Below, in pieces: positions 1 through 12,115 of a DNA stretch of 64,000 nt (the stretch's first letter is position 1; each line of letters starts with the position of its first letter). Source of the stretch: Hippasteria phrygiana (lineage: Eukaryota; Echinodermata; Asteroidea; Valvatida; Goniasteridae); the NCBI GenBank assembly GCA_037893225.1, contig JAZGUH010000723.1:434001-498000 (forward strand). The letters run 5' to 3'. The notes below the pieces were generated by a model. It saw only the letters and a list, made by a program, of their open reading frames with translations, made no database searches and had not been told where the DNA came from. A program made the translations under genes and the position numbers.

Positions 1-640
1 TACTGCTGTCAGTAATCACGGTAATGGCGTCAATAATGTTCCATTAACCGAGGTATCTGTTTTCCAGTTTTGTTAACCCGAGCAAGTTCGATCAGGGAAA
101 ATGTGTTATAGCCAATGGTTGATTTGTGACATACTTTATAGCAAAGGCAAACGTTGTATACTACATGTACATGTACATTGTACCTTTAACCATAGTTACC
201 GGTATCGGTTGGACTTCCTCCTTGACGTAAGAACTGTGATGAAAAGTTTTTTTCATCGTCATAATATTTATCATGTAGTTCACGACCACCACCAACAGCA
301 AACATCTTGATCAGTCCATTTTGCCCTTCCAAAAAAACTTTCATTTGACAAATTGTTTTTTTTGTCATTCCTGCAGTACCTGCAGAGTTTGCTTCCAAAG
401 TCATAGAAAATCACAAATAAAATACATGTGCATTGTACATATATATTAATTGTGTCCACTTTGCTTTAAATACCAGTACCTATGTGATCTTTGAAGAACC
501 AATTTGCTAAATTGAATCAGTCATGCCATTGCCAGGGGATAAATTACCCACTCCCTCTCACTCCCTGCTTGTTTGATTTCTATAGTCGACAAGCCTCGCT
601 GATATTGCAGTCAAGTGATTATTGTACCAGACCCAATCCC
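1..640. other. AT-rich non-coding stretch, no gene seen
   Basis: No open frame with recognisable protein similarity. ACATGTACATGT-type palindromes occur near 166-180 and an ATG-containing direct repeat near 430. Nothing else can be supported here. Confidence 0.6.
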
Positions 641-1070
641 AGTGTTGTAACCAAGTCATTTTTTCTTAAGTCTAGTCAAGTCAAGTCACAAGTCAAATGT
701 TCACAAGTCAAGTCATTATCAAGTCCGGAGTCAATTATTTTCAAGTCAAGTGCCAAGTCTCAAGTCAAGTGTTGCGCATAGTAAATTCCAATGACAAATG
801 ACTTTTGGCAGGCACTTACATGTATAATACATGCACTGTACAAAATCAACCTTGCGTGCAGTCTTGACGATTCTCCATGCAATCGTCCAGTGCTGCAGCC
901 CCGCATACGTACACGTTTGTACTGGACACCCAGCTCGCTATGCGCTTTAGGCTTCGCATTTTTTTCAACTGATCGTGTGCATCGGCCCAAAAGTTGTGTT
1001 TAATTGTTTTAACAAAAGTGTTATCAGCAAGTCAAATTTATTCAAGTCAAGTCGAGTCACAAGTCATGTT
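641..1070. repeat. Imperfect (AAGTC)n / CAAGTC tandem tracts
   Basis: Two tracts, about 655-775 and 1030-1068, are built from degenerate AAGTC/CAAGTC/CACAAGTC units. The intervening 260 bases have no such units. A third tract in the same orientation lies at 6072-6165. The start, near 643, reads GTGTTGTAACCAAGTC, which resembles the termini of the hAT-type foldback elements at 41465 and 44240. This may therefore be a decayed member of that group. Short open frames here are products of the repeat. Confidence 0.75.
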
Positions 1071-1077
1071 CTTTTAA

Positions 1078-1118
1078 GGCGGCATCTCCAAATTGACTGA
1101 CTGTTCCGCGCCCCGTTC
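1078..1118. repeat. Left arm of a 5-kb spaced inverted repeat
   Basis: AGGCGGCATCTCC followed by a TTGACTGACTGTTC stretch is found in inverse orientation at 6032-6070. Both copies sit next to an (AAGTC)n tract. The arms differ at a few positions. The repeat may mark the ends of a composite element or two oppositely oriented copies of one repeat. Confidence 0.7.
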
Positions 1119-2337
1119 TTCCCCCGTTCTTCCCGATCGGTCCGTCATTGTCAAGGAGGTCGGGAAGCTGCAGACTGGACGGGAGTGTGCGCTCAAGCGC
1201 GGCACAGTTAATGAGCAAGGCCGATCGCGTGCGATTGTCATCCCAACAATTGGTGTAATGAATAAACATGAGACACAAGCCAACTGATGAATACCAACGG
1301 CTTGCACGCGGACAAGACGTGCCGTTCCAAAACTCGGTGTACGTGCGGTCGTGTATATTGGATCTCTATTAAGCAAACTTCTCCATGCTATAACGAAACC
1401 GGAATCTTCATTAATTGATAAACTCAATTTCTTATTAAATCTTTTTCTTACCTCCATGTCCCGTTCCCACGCGTGCGGACGCGTTCCTTACCGTTCTTCA
1501 CGGGAGGCAATAAAACTGAACAAAAGGACCGTTCTCACGCGGTGGAACGGGGGGAAATCTGGCCCACTGGGCAGGCAGGAACGCCCCATTGTAGTGTGCT
1601 TTTGTTATGTTAATTAGCCGTTCCGACGCGTGCGGAACGCGATCTCTTGATCAACACGGATTTATTTTTTAAAGGAATTAAACCAAACTTCTTTCTGAAT
1701 CTACAGAGGTTATTTTGCCTTTTTATTTAGTTGTGCTGAGCGCTCCTCTAAAAAGTAAATAACAAGCTCCGATATGATCTCCGGCTTTAGCTATTTGACG
1801 TAAAATTAACGTGGTTAAAAAACAAGTCATTTTATATTCCCTTGTTTTGAAAGTATTTTTGTCAGGTTTACTGCACGATTGCTGCCATCGGAGTAGTACG
1901 ACCCTTTCTCTGTTCCGTAAATTAATTTGTTTAAATGTATAAAAATAAGTTCATTCATCACGCGCAATCACTAAAGTACACAATGAAAGCAAACCAAGAT
2001 TACCTTTTTTTCGAAGCCATATTCATGCGTCGACTGTAAGTATGTTCTGATTATTGCTTTACTGATTGACAGAAAGATTTTTTCTGAAGAATGCCTCAAT
2101 TGATTTTGAAACGTCTAAACTTTTAGGCAATGTAGATATTTCGTTGGGCCTAAATGTTCCAAACAAAATCCAGAAGACTATTAATAAGATTTTAATCCAA
2201 TGCCCATATATTCATTTCAATGTCACTTTCATTTCTGTACTGTGAAAAAATATATTTAGGCAACAGGAATAAACACAAGAGGTGTAAAAATCGTATAAAA
2301 ACAACGAACGCAAGTCAGGCGTAAAAAGGGGTAAGCA
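1119..2337. other. Non-coding, locally CpG-rich
   Basis: 1460-1486 and 1619-1642 share the CpG-rich string ACGCGTGCGGA in direct orientation, suggesting repeat remnants. No splice-flanked coding segment or RNA gene was recognised. 1650-2330 is plain AT-rich sequence. Confidence 0.5.
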
Positions 2338-2580
2338 ATAAGGCGAAATGAGAAATAAAACATGCTTCTTATTGGGGGCCGCCTGGATTTGTTTTTTAAT
2401 ATTTACTTGTGAAACATTTGGTGAAAAAAGCCCAAAATGTAAACCGATCCATTGGAAAATAAAATATTTGCGCGTCAGAAGTTCTAAAACCACTGTAAAC
2501 ATGTTCGATTCTCTTGTCCAACATGTCTTTTTCATTTTTGGCGAGCTGCGAAGCAGATGAGAGCCTATGTAATACCAATT
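2338..2580. mobile_element. Truncated copy of the TAA-flanked MITE family (GGCGAAGTAAAA ends)
   Basis: The segment starts TAAGGCGAAATGAGAAA and carries the internal GGGGGCCGCCTGG and CCCAAAATG...CGATCCATTGG strings that are also in the complete copy at 35803-36139. No right terminus is visible, so it is a truncated or diverged relic. Open frames through it are not genes. Confidence 0.65.
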
Positions 2581-4970
2581 TCCGTGGGGTGTGGGTGGGG
2601 GCGATGTTGAGTGTGGTGGGGTGGGGTTGTGAGAGATTTTGGGGTGGGGGTGTGGGAGATTTAGGGATGGGGGATGTGGGAGATTTTTAATATGAGAATT
2701 GTTTTGCGTCATAATAACATAAGGAAAATCTTGTATACGGCAAAATATATCATATAAAATTAGGTGTTGAAATGTACAAGTTGGAACCTAAGCAGAACAC
2801 TTTTCATAATTTTTTTTCAGAATTTAAGACAATGATAAATCGGGATAAATATTTACCCCATTTGCCCCCTCGCCCCCCTGAAAATTTCGCAAATGCAGAA
2901 AATAATGGTATTGTATAGAAAAAACACTTACCACCCCCCCCCCCCCCCCCCCCATGGAGACAACCCTGGCTACGCCGCTGCTAGGCGATAATGTTACTAT
3001 GGAAATGCCCTGTATCCAATCCACATAATTATACATGTATCTGGGCGGTCCTCTAAATGTTAGTTTCAGCTCGTTGGTGGAGTAATCTCGTCGTCATAAC
3101 GACCTACCTGTCTGTTTTGCCGCGCCAGGGCAGTTCCCACACTCATTCTTGGCGATGAGCCAAACTGGCTAAACGGACGCCCTTACAGTTGCCAACGGCT
3201 GTTTACTGTATTGTGCACAACTTATAGACTGAAGAATGACACATTTTAAATTGCTATACGCCTTTGAAATTCTGCAAAATAGGGCAATCGGTGTTTTTAT
3301 TATTATTATTAGATAGGCTACTATTTATTATCAGACATCAGCCTGGATTTTTCTGGAAATGTCGACGCATCTTCATATTTTAAAATCTTTATAAACGAAA
3401 CAAATTGATTCGATGAGTTTAAAGATCAACAAAGAAATTTGGTTCTTTAATAAAGTACATATCGTTCAGCAAATTGACGTGATTAGACTAGAGTAAAATA
3501 ATTGGAATTGTCATGATAAATCTATTGTCAAGAGCGAGATATCCGTGTCCAATAAATTAGTAGCTGTGCAGAGGCCAACTGTGGATGCAACACTGCGCTC
3601 TTCCCAGGCAAGCTTTGTCATGGTGTTCTTGGCTTGTCACGAGTCAAATTGGTCTTCATCATGCAGCAGGGCGTCATGGTGGTCTGGTAAAGCATCTTTT
3701 GCAACAAGTCTACAGACAATGTAGCTCAAAATCAGCCTAAAATGAAAGGGCCCCAAAAATATCGTACCAGAAGACATACATATGGAGATCGGTCCGTGGC
3801 ACCAGATGTATAGCTCCAACACACCGTCCCGCACGGCACCGCGAAGGGCCAGAGAAGCGCCTGGGGATCGGCGGAGCGTATGACCGTACGACTACCAGCC
3901 CCCAGCAGCAGCGGCCGCTGCATTATGGGCTTACGTGTACAAAGACGTGCACGCCTTCGGTGCGTGATATCCATGAGTGAATTGCTTCGTACCTGGTTGT
4001 CACGGCTATTTAATGCGTCACATAACAGCAAAAGCCACGATGAAATCTTGAATCAGCTTGCACCCTATACCAACTTGACCCGCGACTTAAACAGCCGCGG
4101 TACACACCTGGTACTTTTCCACGAGTGTTGCAAGTTGCAATAGAAGCATTGGGAAAATCCCGTCACGTGCAAGGTACGTGACACAATACTCGACAAGTAC
4201 ACGTTACTCGATGTATCCATGCGACAGAACTGCCATGGCAACATAACAGAAGAATTACGATTGAAGCCAATGTTACCAGCTGAATTTTTGTCAACCACAA
4301 TATTTATGGAATTTTGACAAATATGGGCCTACTATAACTGTTTTGAAAACAGGGCTACATCCGAGCAGTGTATAGGCCTACCCTAAACCCCCACCTAAGA
4401 AGGAAAAACCCGCCTTGTTTTGACGAAAACTTTATAAAATGCAGGATCGAAAAGAAATTGTCATCCTCTCGCAAATAAAAAACAAAACAAAACAAAACAA
4501 AAACATTGGGGGGCGGAGGGGGGCAATGGGCTGTATATAACGACCCTAGGCGGCAATCAGCGTACGTCGTGCAAAAAATCCCTTCAAATTCTTATTTTAC
4601 CCGAAATCCTCATTGGTTAGTCGTCGAAAAAAAAAAAAAGTACCATTAAAAATTTCCCGCCAATCAGAAGGAAATATCGCTGAAATTCCTCAGCCATTTT
4701 TGGCATGGGCAGTTTTTGTTCTAGTCTTGTTCTCTACACCATAAAGCAACACTTATTGATATGAATTATGCGTTTATATTTGACGACAGTTTCGGGGCCA
4801 TCGGCACACAAACAAATAATTATGGGGAAATAATCAACGATGCAGCGGGATTTTCCTCTGGAATTCACATTTGTGCCGAGTTCACATGCCGACTCGAATA
4901 TGTTTCTGTCACCCACATGTTTAAAAGTCCCCCGGCAAAAAAAATAAAATAAATTCATTTCCAAGCTTAA
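2581..4970. other. Non-coding, with G-rich and poly-C tracts
   Basis: 2587-2680 is a G-rich strand with iterated GTGGGG blocks. 2932-2953 is an almost pure C run, which gives G-quadruplex potential on the - strand. 3297-3311 is a short (TTA)n. 4480-4500 is (AAAAC)n. No coding exon was recognised. Confidence 0.6.
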
Positions 4971-5121
4971 CCCTTTCAGCCCCGCATTGTTTATTGGCAT
5001 GCAGCCTGTGGTGACCACATTGTTCACACACTAAGCACTTAACGGTCGACTTTAGTCGCCATTGGGGCTGAAGGGGGGTATAGTGCACAGGCGAATATAG
5101 TCGCCAATGGGGCTGAAAGGG
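4971..5121. mobile_element. piggyBac-type MITE, TTAA target site
   Basis: TTAA at 4967-4970 and 5122-5125 flanks terminal inverted repeats CCCTTTCAGCCCC and GGGGCTGAAAGGG. The interior also holds a second GGGGCTGAAGGGG and two TTTAGTCGCC/TATAGTCGCC motifs. The element is 151 bp with no coding capacity. TTAA flanks are characteristic of piggyBac-type transposition, and the assignment to that superfamily is inferred from them. Confidence 0.85.
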
Positions 5122-5125
5122 TTAA

Positions 5126-6441
5126 TACAGATGCCTCTTCACCTTGATGTACCTGCAAAAGAAATGAAAACATGTTTAAGACGATCGTGTTGTATTAAAC
5201 TGTACAACGAATTCTTCTTTAGCAACATTTCTCTACACTGTCTGCCTCAATTATGAACATACTTCTTGGCACAAACCGCCGTTCGGTGAGGCCAAACAGA
5301 TTCTGTCAAAACTTTACTGAGTTGTTGGTAACGATGAATTTAATCGATTTCCGAGAAGAAAACAATCGAAAAAGTGACGATTTTTGCAAAATTTCCCTCT
5401 TCGTGAAAAACTCTGACGAAATGCAAAGCGAACATAACATCCCTATATATTAAAAACCATTCGCGGGATCGGGAATCGCGGCAAAAAATTGCCGACACTG
5501 AATAATATTCGACAAATGAATTCGCATGGCGAAAACTATAATGTAGCCTATCGACAGGGGGAAAAGACGACAAGGAAAAGTAAACCAGTGATAAAAAAGT
5601 CTTTATAAGTACATGTAAAGGTATTCACCTTGTTTTATTTACTTCATAAAACCAACAATTTGTGAATGCAGATCTTGTTTGTGAAATTGTTGCGCAAAGC
5701 AAACGTCATGGCAAACTCTGTAGAGCATACCGTAGGCCTATACATCTACCACTTTTTTTGTATTTTTTCCTAAATCTATCCCAAGTATAAAGCCGAAAGG
5801 CCGCAAGATACTTGCGGTTTTGCCGGTCGTTATTCTGCGGACCGGCCACCCTGTGAGGTAACTATTCATATTTAAATGAGCCGTTCTGGAGCTGAGACTG
5901 GCCTGGCGCGTCTGCGGAAGAACGGGAATATTCATATCTTTTGATATGTAAATGACCGTTCCGGACGGGGCCATACCGGGTTGTTAAGGGCTCTTTTGTT
6001 CAAATTGGTCTTGGGGATCCCGCAGATTGGACGGGGCGCAGAACAGTCAGTCAATATGGAGATGCCGCCTAAGTCAAGTCAAGTCCCAAGTCATTTTTTT
6101 TCCAAGTCAAGTCAAGTCAAGTCTCAAGTAAAAAAATTGTGACTCGAGTCTGAGTAAGCAAGTCAAGTCAACAAGACTGCCTAATCCGGTGTCGGCGCTG
6201 GACGAATCTGTGTCGTGTGCGAGCATTTATTAAATTATAGAGGAGAGACTCAGAAGCCCTGAAACTTTGACAACTGTACATGTACATGTATTTTGGAAAA
6301 GAAATTTGTGACCCAACCTGAGAAAATGAGTAACAAGTCATCACCAGATACTTTTGAGTGGAATATACATGTGACTTACTCTTTAGAGTGGGATGGCCTT
6401 CCCTTGTCATCAACATGTTTGTTCAAATGGTGTTTTCATGT
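5126..6441. other. Non-coding; contains right inverted-repeat arm and (AAGTC)n
   Basis: 5820-5990 is a GC-richer imperfect palindrome with GGACCGGCC, ATTCATATTTAAATGAG and a mirrored ATATTCATATC block. 6032-6070 is the inverse partner of 1078-1118. 6072-6165 is an (AAGTC)n tract. No gene was recognised. Confidence 0.55.
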
Positions 6442-6449
6442 GTAGGTAT

Positions 6450-7044
6450 TAGGGGTGTGCATCGGAACCGGGTACCCAAGTACCTGACCGTTCATATCAG
6501 GAACCGGTTCCAGATTATGGAATCGAGTACTTTACAGTATCGCATAGTAACTTCCCAGACAATGAAAAAAGGAAAGGTTTTGAATGTTATTTGTTGGAAA
6601 TTTTCAAAATTAAAACCCGACTACATGAGAAACCAGCACAGATTTCACGTTTATGACGCTCACGAAAATTGACAATAAAGGGATTTACTGGTCATGGTTT
6701 TTGTAGTCAAGGCATGGATAAGAGCCTCGACGAGACATAATAGCATGCCTTATCCACCATAAATACAACTGTATAAAGCTTCCGGATAGCCATCTTTTGT
6801 GATATGCCGGCGCATGCACGAGCTGGCACACGCAAAGGCGGAGAAGTGATCATGTTTACTAAACAGGCATGAGATTTTTCAGACTTTTGTCTGCAATAAG
6901 ACTTTATGAATGTCAGAGAAAGACATTTTTACAACTTCCGGGATTGGAAGTTTTGGGTTGGGTTTCTTTAACGGGTACCTGGGTACCCGTATTTTTTTCA
7001 ATCAGGTACCCGGTTCTTTTACTACCTGTAAATGCACACCCCTA
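6450..7044. mobile_element. Non-autonomous hAT-type element with perfect 8-bp duplication
   Basis: The termini TAGGGGTGTGCAT and ATGCACACCCCTA are perfect inverted repeats. The 8-bp sequence GTAGGTAT stands immediately outside both ends (6442-6449 and 7045-7052). An 8-bp duplication is the hAT signature. Subterminal GGTACC-containing motifs (6467-6515 and 6974-7018) are also inverted. It is 595 bp long with no transposase frame. The perfect duplication suggests a fairly recent insertion. Confidence 0.9.
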
Positions 7045-7182
7045 GTAGGTATATGCCACAAGTGTGTATGTACACGTAGTAGATAGCATGAGTTTTACTC
7101 GTCTATTAAGAATATGCAATATTGCCATTGTTCTGTCCATGTTTGAACATACAATGTAGAATGTTCATGTAGACACCATGTG

Positions 7183-7489
7183 GAAGTGCCGTGGCCTAGT
7201 GGTTTGGAGCATTGAATTCGTGGTCTGCGGGTAATTCTGCAAGTTGTGGGTTCGAGCCCAGTCCTGGGCTATAGCACTTCTACGCCTAATATGGGTAGAG
7301 GCATTATTTATGCCTTGCAGTGGACTAGTTACCCATCCCGACCCTATTCATACTGTGTAGAGATCAGATTACAAAATGTATCTTGTCTTGTTTCAGTGTG
7401 AGGGGCTGGTTCTTCCACACTTTCCTCTGTAGCTCACACCTCGAGTGGCCTTTGGCCTTGTGATGAGCGATTTGCATTAAAAAAATGGT
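7183..7489 (+). mobile_element. tRNA-derived SINE
   Basis: The head looks like a tRNA, with an A-box-like TGGCCTAGTGGTT near 7192 and a B-box GGGTTCGAGCC near 7249. GAAGTGC at the start pairs with GCACTTC after the head. An unrelated body follows and ends in TTAAAAAAATGG near 7489. The broken anticodon region and attached tail argue against a functional tRNA gene. Confidence 0.75.
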
Positions 7490-9417
7490 ACTTTATCTTC
7501 AAGTAAACTTGAATCCTCGTTCCTGATTGGTCTATCCATAGTAACAACAGTGATATTTACTCATGTAGCACAGTCTGTGTTGCACCCAGTGTACAGAATG
7601 TATTGCACGCTTTTCTAAGTTGCGTACTTTTTACTGTTGCACGTATTACGCAGCATAGCACTTGATTTATTGATTTAGTTTATTGCTATCATGTACAATG
7701 TATGTGTACAAAGTATACAATAGAAATTGCCGTGGTTCTTGCGTTCAAAACATTAAAATAAATTTATAAATGGTAAAAAGTGAAGAAATAGTCATTTATA
7801 TTTAAAACATGAACTTACCCACTTAAATTTAATTTAAAAATGACTCTCAAAATTATTAAAATGTGAAGGTCAAGTGGTGAATTGCTTTATTCTTTGTGCA
7901 TGCAAAATTGTACTCTTCAAATGTTTGTGCAATTTGTTAGACTAAACGAATTTATGTAATGAGATTAGCTCGTCGCTGCTGTATCCCACAGTAGTATCCT
8001 TTCTGATTCGGGTTGCCCTTGACACTATTGATTTCCGTTAATCTGCAGTCTCGACTTGCTCACTGCTGTGTCAAGCAATATGCATTATGTTATAACCAGC
8101 AACAAAAGTTATGTTGGCATTCGTGCTTCCTAACGGGAAAAATTGCATAATGTACATTTACCAGTACAATTTAGGGTTTGTGCCGTTCAATGAAAACCTT
8201 AATTGACAGTGGAGTTTAGTGGTACGATATATATCCAGAATTTTTTTAACATTTGGTTTAAATTCCACTACAGTATTCGGTTTGATTATGGAAACCTGAT
8301 ATTCAAAAGCAACCTTCCATTTCAAAAATAAGTCTTCCATATTTTGACGATTGTGTAGAGTAGGGCCCTGTTCCCTATAAGGGAACAAAAATCCGCTTTT
8401 AGGTTAATTGAAACTGCCAAACTTTATCTACTATAAAGGGCAGGGTTTTAGTTTTTGATGGAAATTTTGGGGTAAAAGCGACGATGAAGACGACAAAACG
8501 CAACACGAAAATAAAGATGGCGATCACCGCGGCCCACAATAAACACACAAAACTGCGTTAATTCGTTTATCAACTGCCGTAAAGCGCATAAGAAAATTGC
8601 ATTTTCTACCACAATAAACTGTTAAAAATTACAAACAAATGTGACAGTAGAATTAAGAGAAGTCTGCTTTAGGTTGAAAAATCTTTTTGGAATGAGAAAA
8701 AAACACCCTTGACTCTAATTTGATCAAAATTAAGAGGGGCCCTACACAACACAATCGCCCATATTTTGTAACACAGGCTAAAGAAAATAACCGGAACATT
8801 CTCCAGTTTGCTCCATGGTCTCTGATTGTAACTGCATTCAATCGCTCGTGGTCTTCTTAGTACATGTATGAATAGCCCGCCTCTCCATTTTTCTTCAACA
8901 TTTCAGCTCTGGAGCATTTTTTTTTGGTCGCTGAATCCTGCAAACAATATCCAATCATTTGGAGAGCTTTTCATGCAGCATCTGATCACTTTTTGTTGGC
9001 ATAACTTTGAGCCACATGTAGATGGGAACTTCCTGTGAAATCAAATACATGCAACTGTTTTTCGGTTCGAATAAAATTAAGATTTTGAAATCGCTGATTT
9101 CTCCCACCGCTAGTGGGGTTCCTGAGAGAGTCAAGAAATTGATGTGAAACACAATAAAAAGAAAAATCAAACCAGGATTTCTTTTGCCTAGATTAGTAAT
9201 TTAGATTGTGCAATGTTCATGTACTCATTGAGTACTTTTGATACATGTATACACGTATGTACAGGGCTTCACATTTGCACTGGACAGTCGGACTAAGTCT
9301 AGAAATTTAGGCATTGTCTTGCTGATTCCAAGACCAACTTTAACAGTATACTGGTAAAAATTGTTGCAAATAATGCTGCATTTAGAACAAGAAAATGGGT
9401 CTTGTATCGAGGAATCA
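7490..9417. other. Long AT-rich stretch without recognised feature
   Basis: I see no splice-flanked coding exon, tRNA, or terminal inverted repeats. Scattered ACATGTA palindromes occur. The longest open frames have no recognisable composition or motif. Confidence 0.5.
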
Positions 9418-9660
9418 GGTTGGTGTAGTGGTACTTTCCTCGTCTTCCACCACTGTGACCCTGGTTCGAATCCCGGCTGGGGCCAACATGTGGATTGGGT
9501 TTTCAGTCGCTACCTGAATTATTCTCTGGGGTTTTCCTCCCACGTCTAAAACTGTAACTTCCTTCCTCATCTTCTATCATGGGACCCCACTGGAAATAAG
9601 TCGAGAGACTTTCGTGGGCTATCCCGGCTGAATTGTGCCAAATAATAAATAAAAAATAAT
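9418..9660 (+). mobile_element. tRNA-derived SINE with A-rich tail
   Basis: A tRNA-like head has A-box TGGTGTAGTGG at 9421-9431 and B-box GGTTCGAATCC at 9462-9472. It is followed by a body with GGGTTTTCCTCCCACG and an (AATAA)n tail ending near 9660. The Pol III promoter boxes are intact and about 40 bp apart. Confidence 0.8.
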
Positions 9661-10024
9661 AAAATCTCACACTTTGAATTGGGGTAAGTCCAGGGTCTCC
9701 TTGCGTTCAGTCCCATGCCTAACGCACAGTGTTTTCTAAATTAATTACATAATCATCCCAAGGACTAATAACATATAAATTCTTGTGGCTATTCTCCTTG
9801 CAGATGCCCAACATTAGATTGAGAAACACTGAAATCTGAACTGTTTTAACAGGATTACCCATGAGTGTCCCTTGAGTAACACTAAATGCACAAATTCTTG
9901 GACTTGACCCATAAGTCTGCATTGTTTCACTTGTCACATTTCCAATTACTAACCAGTTGGGATTAATTACAGGCTCCAATTAAACAATACACTGATCAAC
10001 ACACACAGTCGTACTTACCTATAC

Positions 10025-10200
10025 TCGCGAGGACAATGCTTTATGTTTCCTATTCTTCCTTTAATATAGCCAAACCCCATAGACTAAGCACGTAGTCCTA
10101 CGTTCGAGGACCGATTTTAACAGAAGACCGTCTCTCGAGGACAAGAAAAGATTCTTTTGTGTTTTCTTTCGCCGCTTGTCCTCGAACGTAATACAGTACA
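10025..10200. repeat. Dispersed repeat (CCATAGACTAAGCAC family)
   Basis: CCCCATAGACTAAGCAC, CGAGGACCGATTTTAAC and AGACCG...GAGGACAAGAAA recur in the same order at 27868-27985. A shorter relative lies near 40299. CTCGCGAGGAC and its inverse GTCCTCGAACG at the two ends make it partly self-complementary, so it is probably a MITE relic. Confidence 0.6.
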
Positions 10201-10283
10201 TGTACACATGCACAAGTAGTGCACTTGTCCTTAGGGAATTTTGATAGACACTGGTCTTGCCAAAATTACTGGCTCACTTATTA

Positions 10284-11323
10284 AGCCCGTTTCACACAGG
10301 TGTCTGACGCCCAAGGATGCCTGCGATTTTATCGCAGGCTTTCATCACACGATACAACACCAGGGGTGAGATTTGTCAGGATTTTTCCTGATTTCAGGAT
10401 TTTTTTCGGGATTTCACAATTTTTAAAGAATCTCTTTTTGCAATCTGGAATTCCTGAGGTGTTTTCAAAAAGGTACATTGTATTTTTACCTGTAAAAGTG
10501 GATATACACATGTAGACCAATAAAAATGGATATTTTACGGGGTTCCTTTCGGCAAATACAACCTATATGTTGATCTGGGGTCCTCAAGGATTGTTTGTGG
10601 ATTTTTCGTAGGATCGTGGATTTTTCATATTTGGCCAATCTCACCCCTGCAACACAGTCCGGTAGCGAACGTCCCTCGTTTTGCGAAGTTTTCACGTGTA
10701 TCGTTGGTGTTGCGATATTCTATAAATAATAAAATTTATAGGGTACCGGTGATTTTCTCGCACTCTTACAAATTCTGTAAAATAACAGTTTTTCCCCTAT
10801 TAAAAACAGGATTTTTAGTTTTAACGGATTTTTGAAGTAAACATTACGGTACTGTGTCCGTCGTTTTCGTGTTTTAACGTCGATTATAAAAAGAGGATGT
10901 AAGTGTACAAAACCACTTTGTCAAAATTCGCTGTAAATATACAGCAACACTAATAAAGTGTTGTTTATTTACAGAGAATCTGCTGTTCTCCAAAACAAAT
11001 CTCACAACGCAGCAACTAACCAATCAGAACTGAAGAAATTTGTGTTTATAAAAGCCAAACAGCAAACTGCGCATGCGTAAAGGCGTTTCCACTGCACAGT
11101 ATCTTTGCGAAAATCGCATCAATACATTCACACGACTAATCTCGGTGATCGTCGCACTGATGTCGCATCGATGCAAAATTTTGGAGGTCTCGATCGCTGT
11201 CACAAACCGCACGGGACCCATGAGATTTCACACTTTCACACAGCACCGACTCAATGCGTTTGTGACACCGATGAGATTTCATCGCACGGGACCCGTGTTT
11301 CCAACGGTCGTCTGAAACGGGCT
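10284..11323. mobile_element. Harbinger-like non-autonomous element, interrupted
   Basis: TTA at 10281-10283 and 11324-11326 flanks inverted ends AGCCCGTTTCACAC and TCTGAAACGGGCT. A 3-bp TTA/TAA duplication fits PIF/Harbinger. The interior right part has repeated CACGGGACCC and GAGATTTCA blocks. A second element (10361-10649) has inserted near the left end. No transposase frame was seen. Confidence 0.7.
10361..10649. mobile_element. MITE nested in the Harbinger-like element
   Basis: The ends CAGGGGTGAGAT and ATCTCACCCCTG are inverted and flanked by CAACAC on both sides (10355-10360 and 10650-10655). The interior is made of repeated GGATTTTT motifs pointing both ways. The CAGGGG terminus resembles hAT ends, but the visible duplication is 6 bp, so the superfamily is open. 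Confidence 0.8.
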
Positions 11324-11487
11324 TTATTCTACTACTAGCCTGATGGTCTTGTGGATGTTTGTATAAAATTGAATCTCTGATGTATCCTGTGTATATGGAT
11401 GTGTGGGGACCAGTGAGAATATCTTAAGAGACGTTGACCCCTAAGGTTCCACCTACATGTAGTACATGTATACAATGTACACATTAA

Positions 11488-11625
11488 CCCTCCTACTATT
11501 ATAACTATCACAACCTATCGGAAAACCAAATCCTCTCCTCTCCCACAGCTTGTGTGTCTCAACCTGTCACTCGATAGGTTTTGATAGATAGGGTTAGTTG
11601 GCTCCAATTTGGCACCTGTCTAAGA
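11488..11625. mobile_element. TTAA-type MITE, CCCTCC family, right end lost
   Basis: It starts at TTAA (11484-11487) with CCCTCCTACTATTATAAC, then CACAACCTATCG and, inverted, CGATAGGTTTTGATAGAT. The same blocks are in the complete copy at 57319-57458 and in partial copies at 55060-55216 and 62893-62987. The right GGAGGG end is missing here. Confidence 0.75.
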
Positions 11626-11752
11626 ACTTGTAGTTCGGATTTTTATTATATGATTTTCACAGCTTTCTACAGAAGGAGCTATGCTGCATGTCCCACTGCA
11701 TCTGACAAATCTCAGCTGAATTTTCCTGCTGTCAAAGCCTGTCCATACGTAA

Positions 11753-12112
11753 GGCCAAGTAAAAAAAAAAACCATGTTTAGCATCCAGGTTTTTTAAAGG
11801 AAGGAGGAGAGGCTTTAAATTTTATATTTGTTATTTTCAAGATGGCCGCCATTCTTTTTAGAATTTCTGACAACTGTAGGTTTTTCAACTGTCCCAAGAT
11901 ACAAAAGAAGGAAGAGACATGGTGGACAAGAGAATTGAAAATGTTTTACAGTGGTTTTAATAGTTTTAGTAAGCTTGTATGGTATTTTCCAAAGGATCGG
12001 TTGACATTTTGGTGTTTTTTAAACTTAATTTCCACTTGTAAATTGTTTTTTTTAAATCCAGGCAGCCCCCAAAAAAGAGGCGGGCAGGGACGCTAAACAT
12101 GTTTTTTTCGCC
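11753..12112. mobile_element. TAA-flanked MITE, complete copy
   Basis: TAA at 11750-11752 and 12113-12115 flanks inverted ends GGCCAAGTAAAA and TTTTTTTCGCC. ACCATGTTTAGCATCC and GACGCTAAACATG are subterminal. It shares structure with 35803-36139. The 3-bp TAA duplication suggests PIF/Harbinger. The interior frame is repeat-derived and not a gene. Confidence 0.85.
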
Positions 12113-12115
12113 TAA

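Noticed and set aside
2212..2712. 166-codon open frame on the - strand
   Set aside because: Its first third is a Pro/His/Asn-rich translation of the G-rich tract at 2587-2680, and the rest overlaps the MITE relic. It has no motif.
7183..7285. Functional tRNA gene
   Set aside because: The A and B boxes are good, but the anticodon arm does not fold properly and a SINE body is attached.
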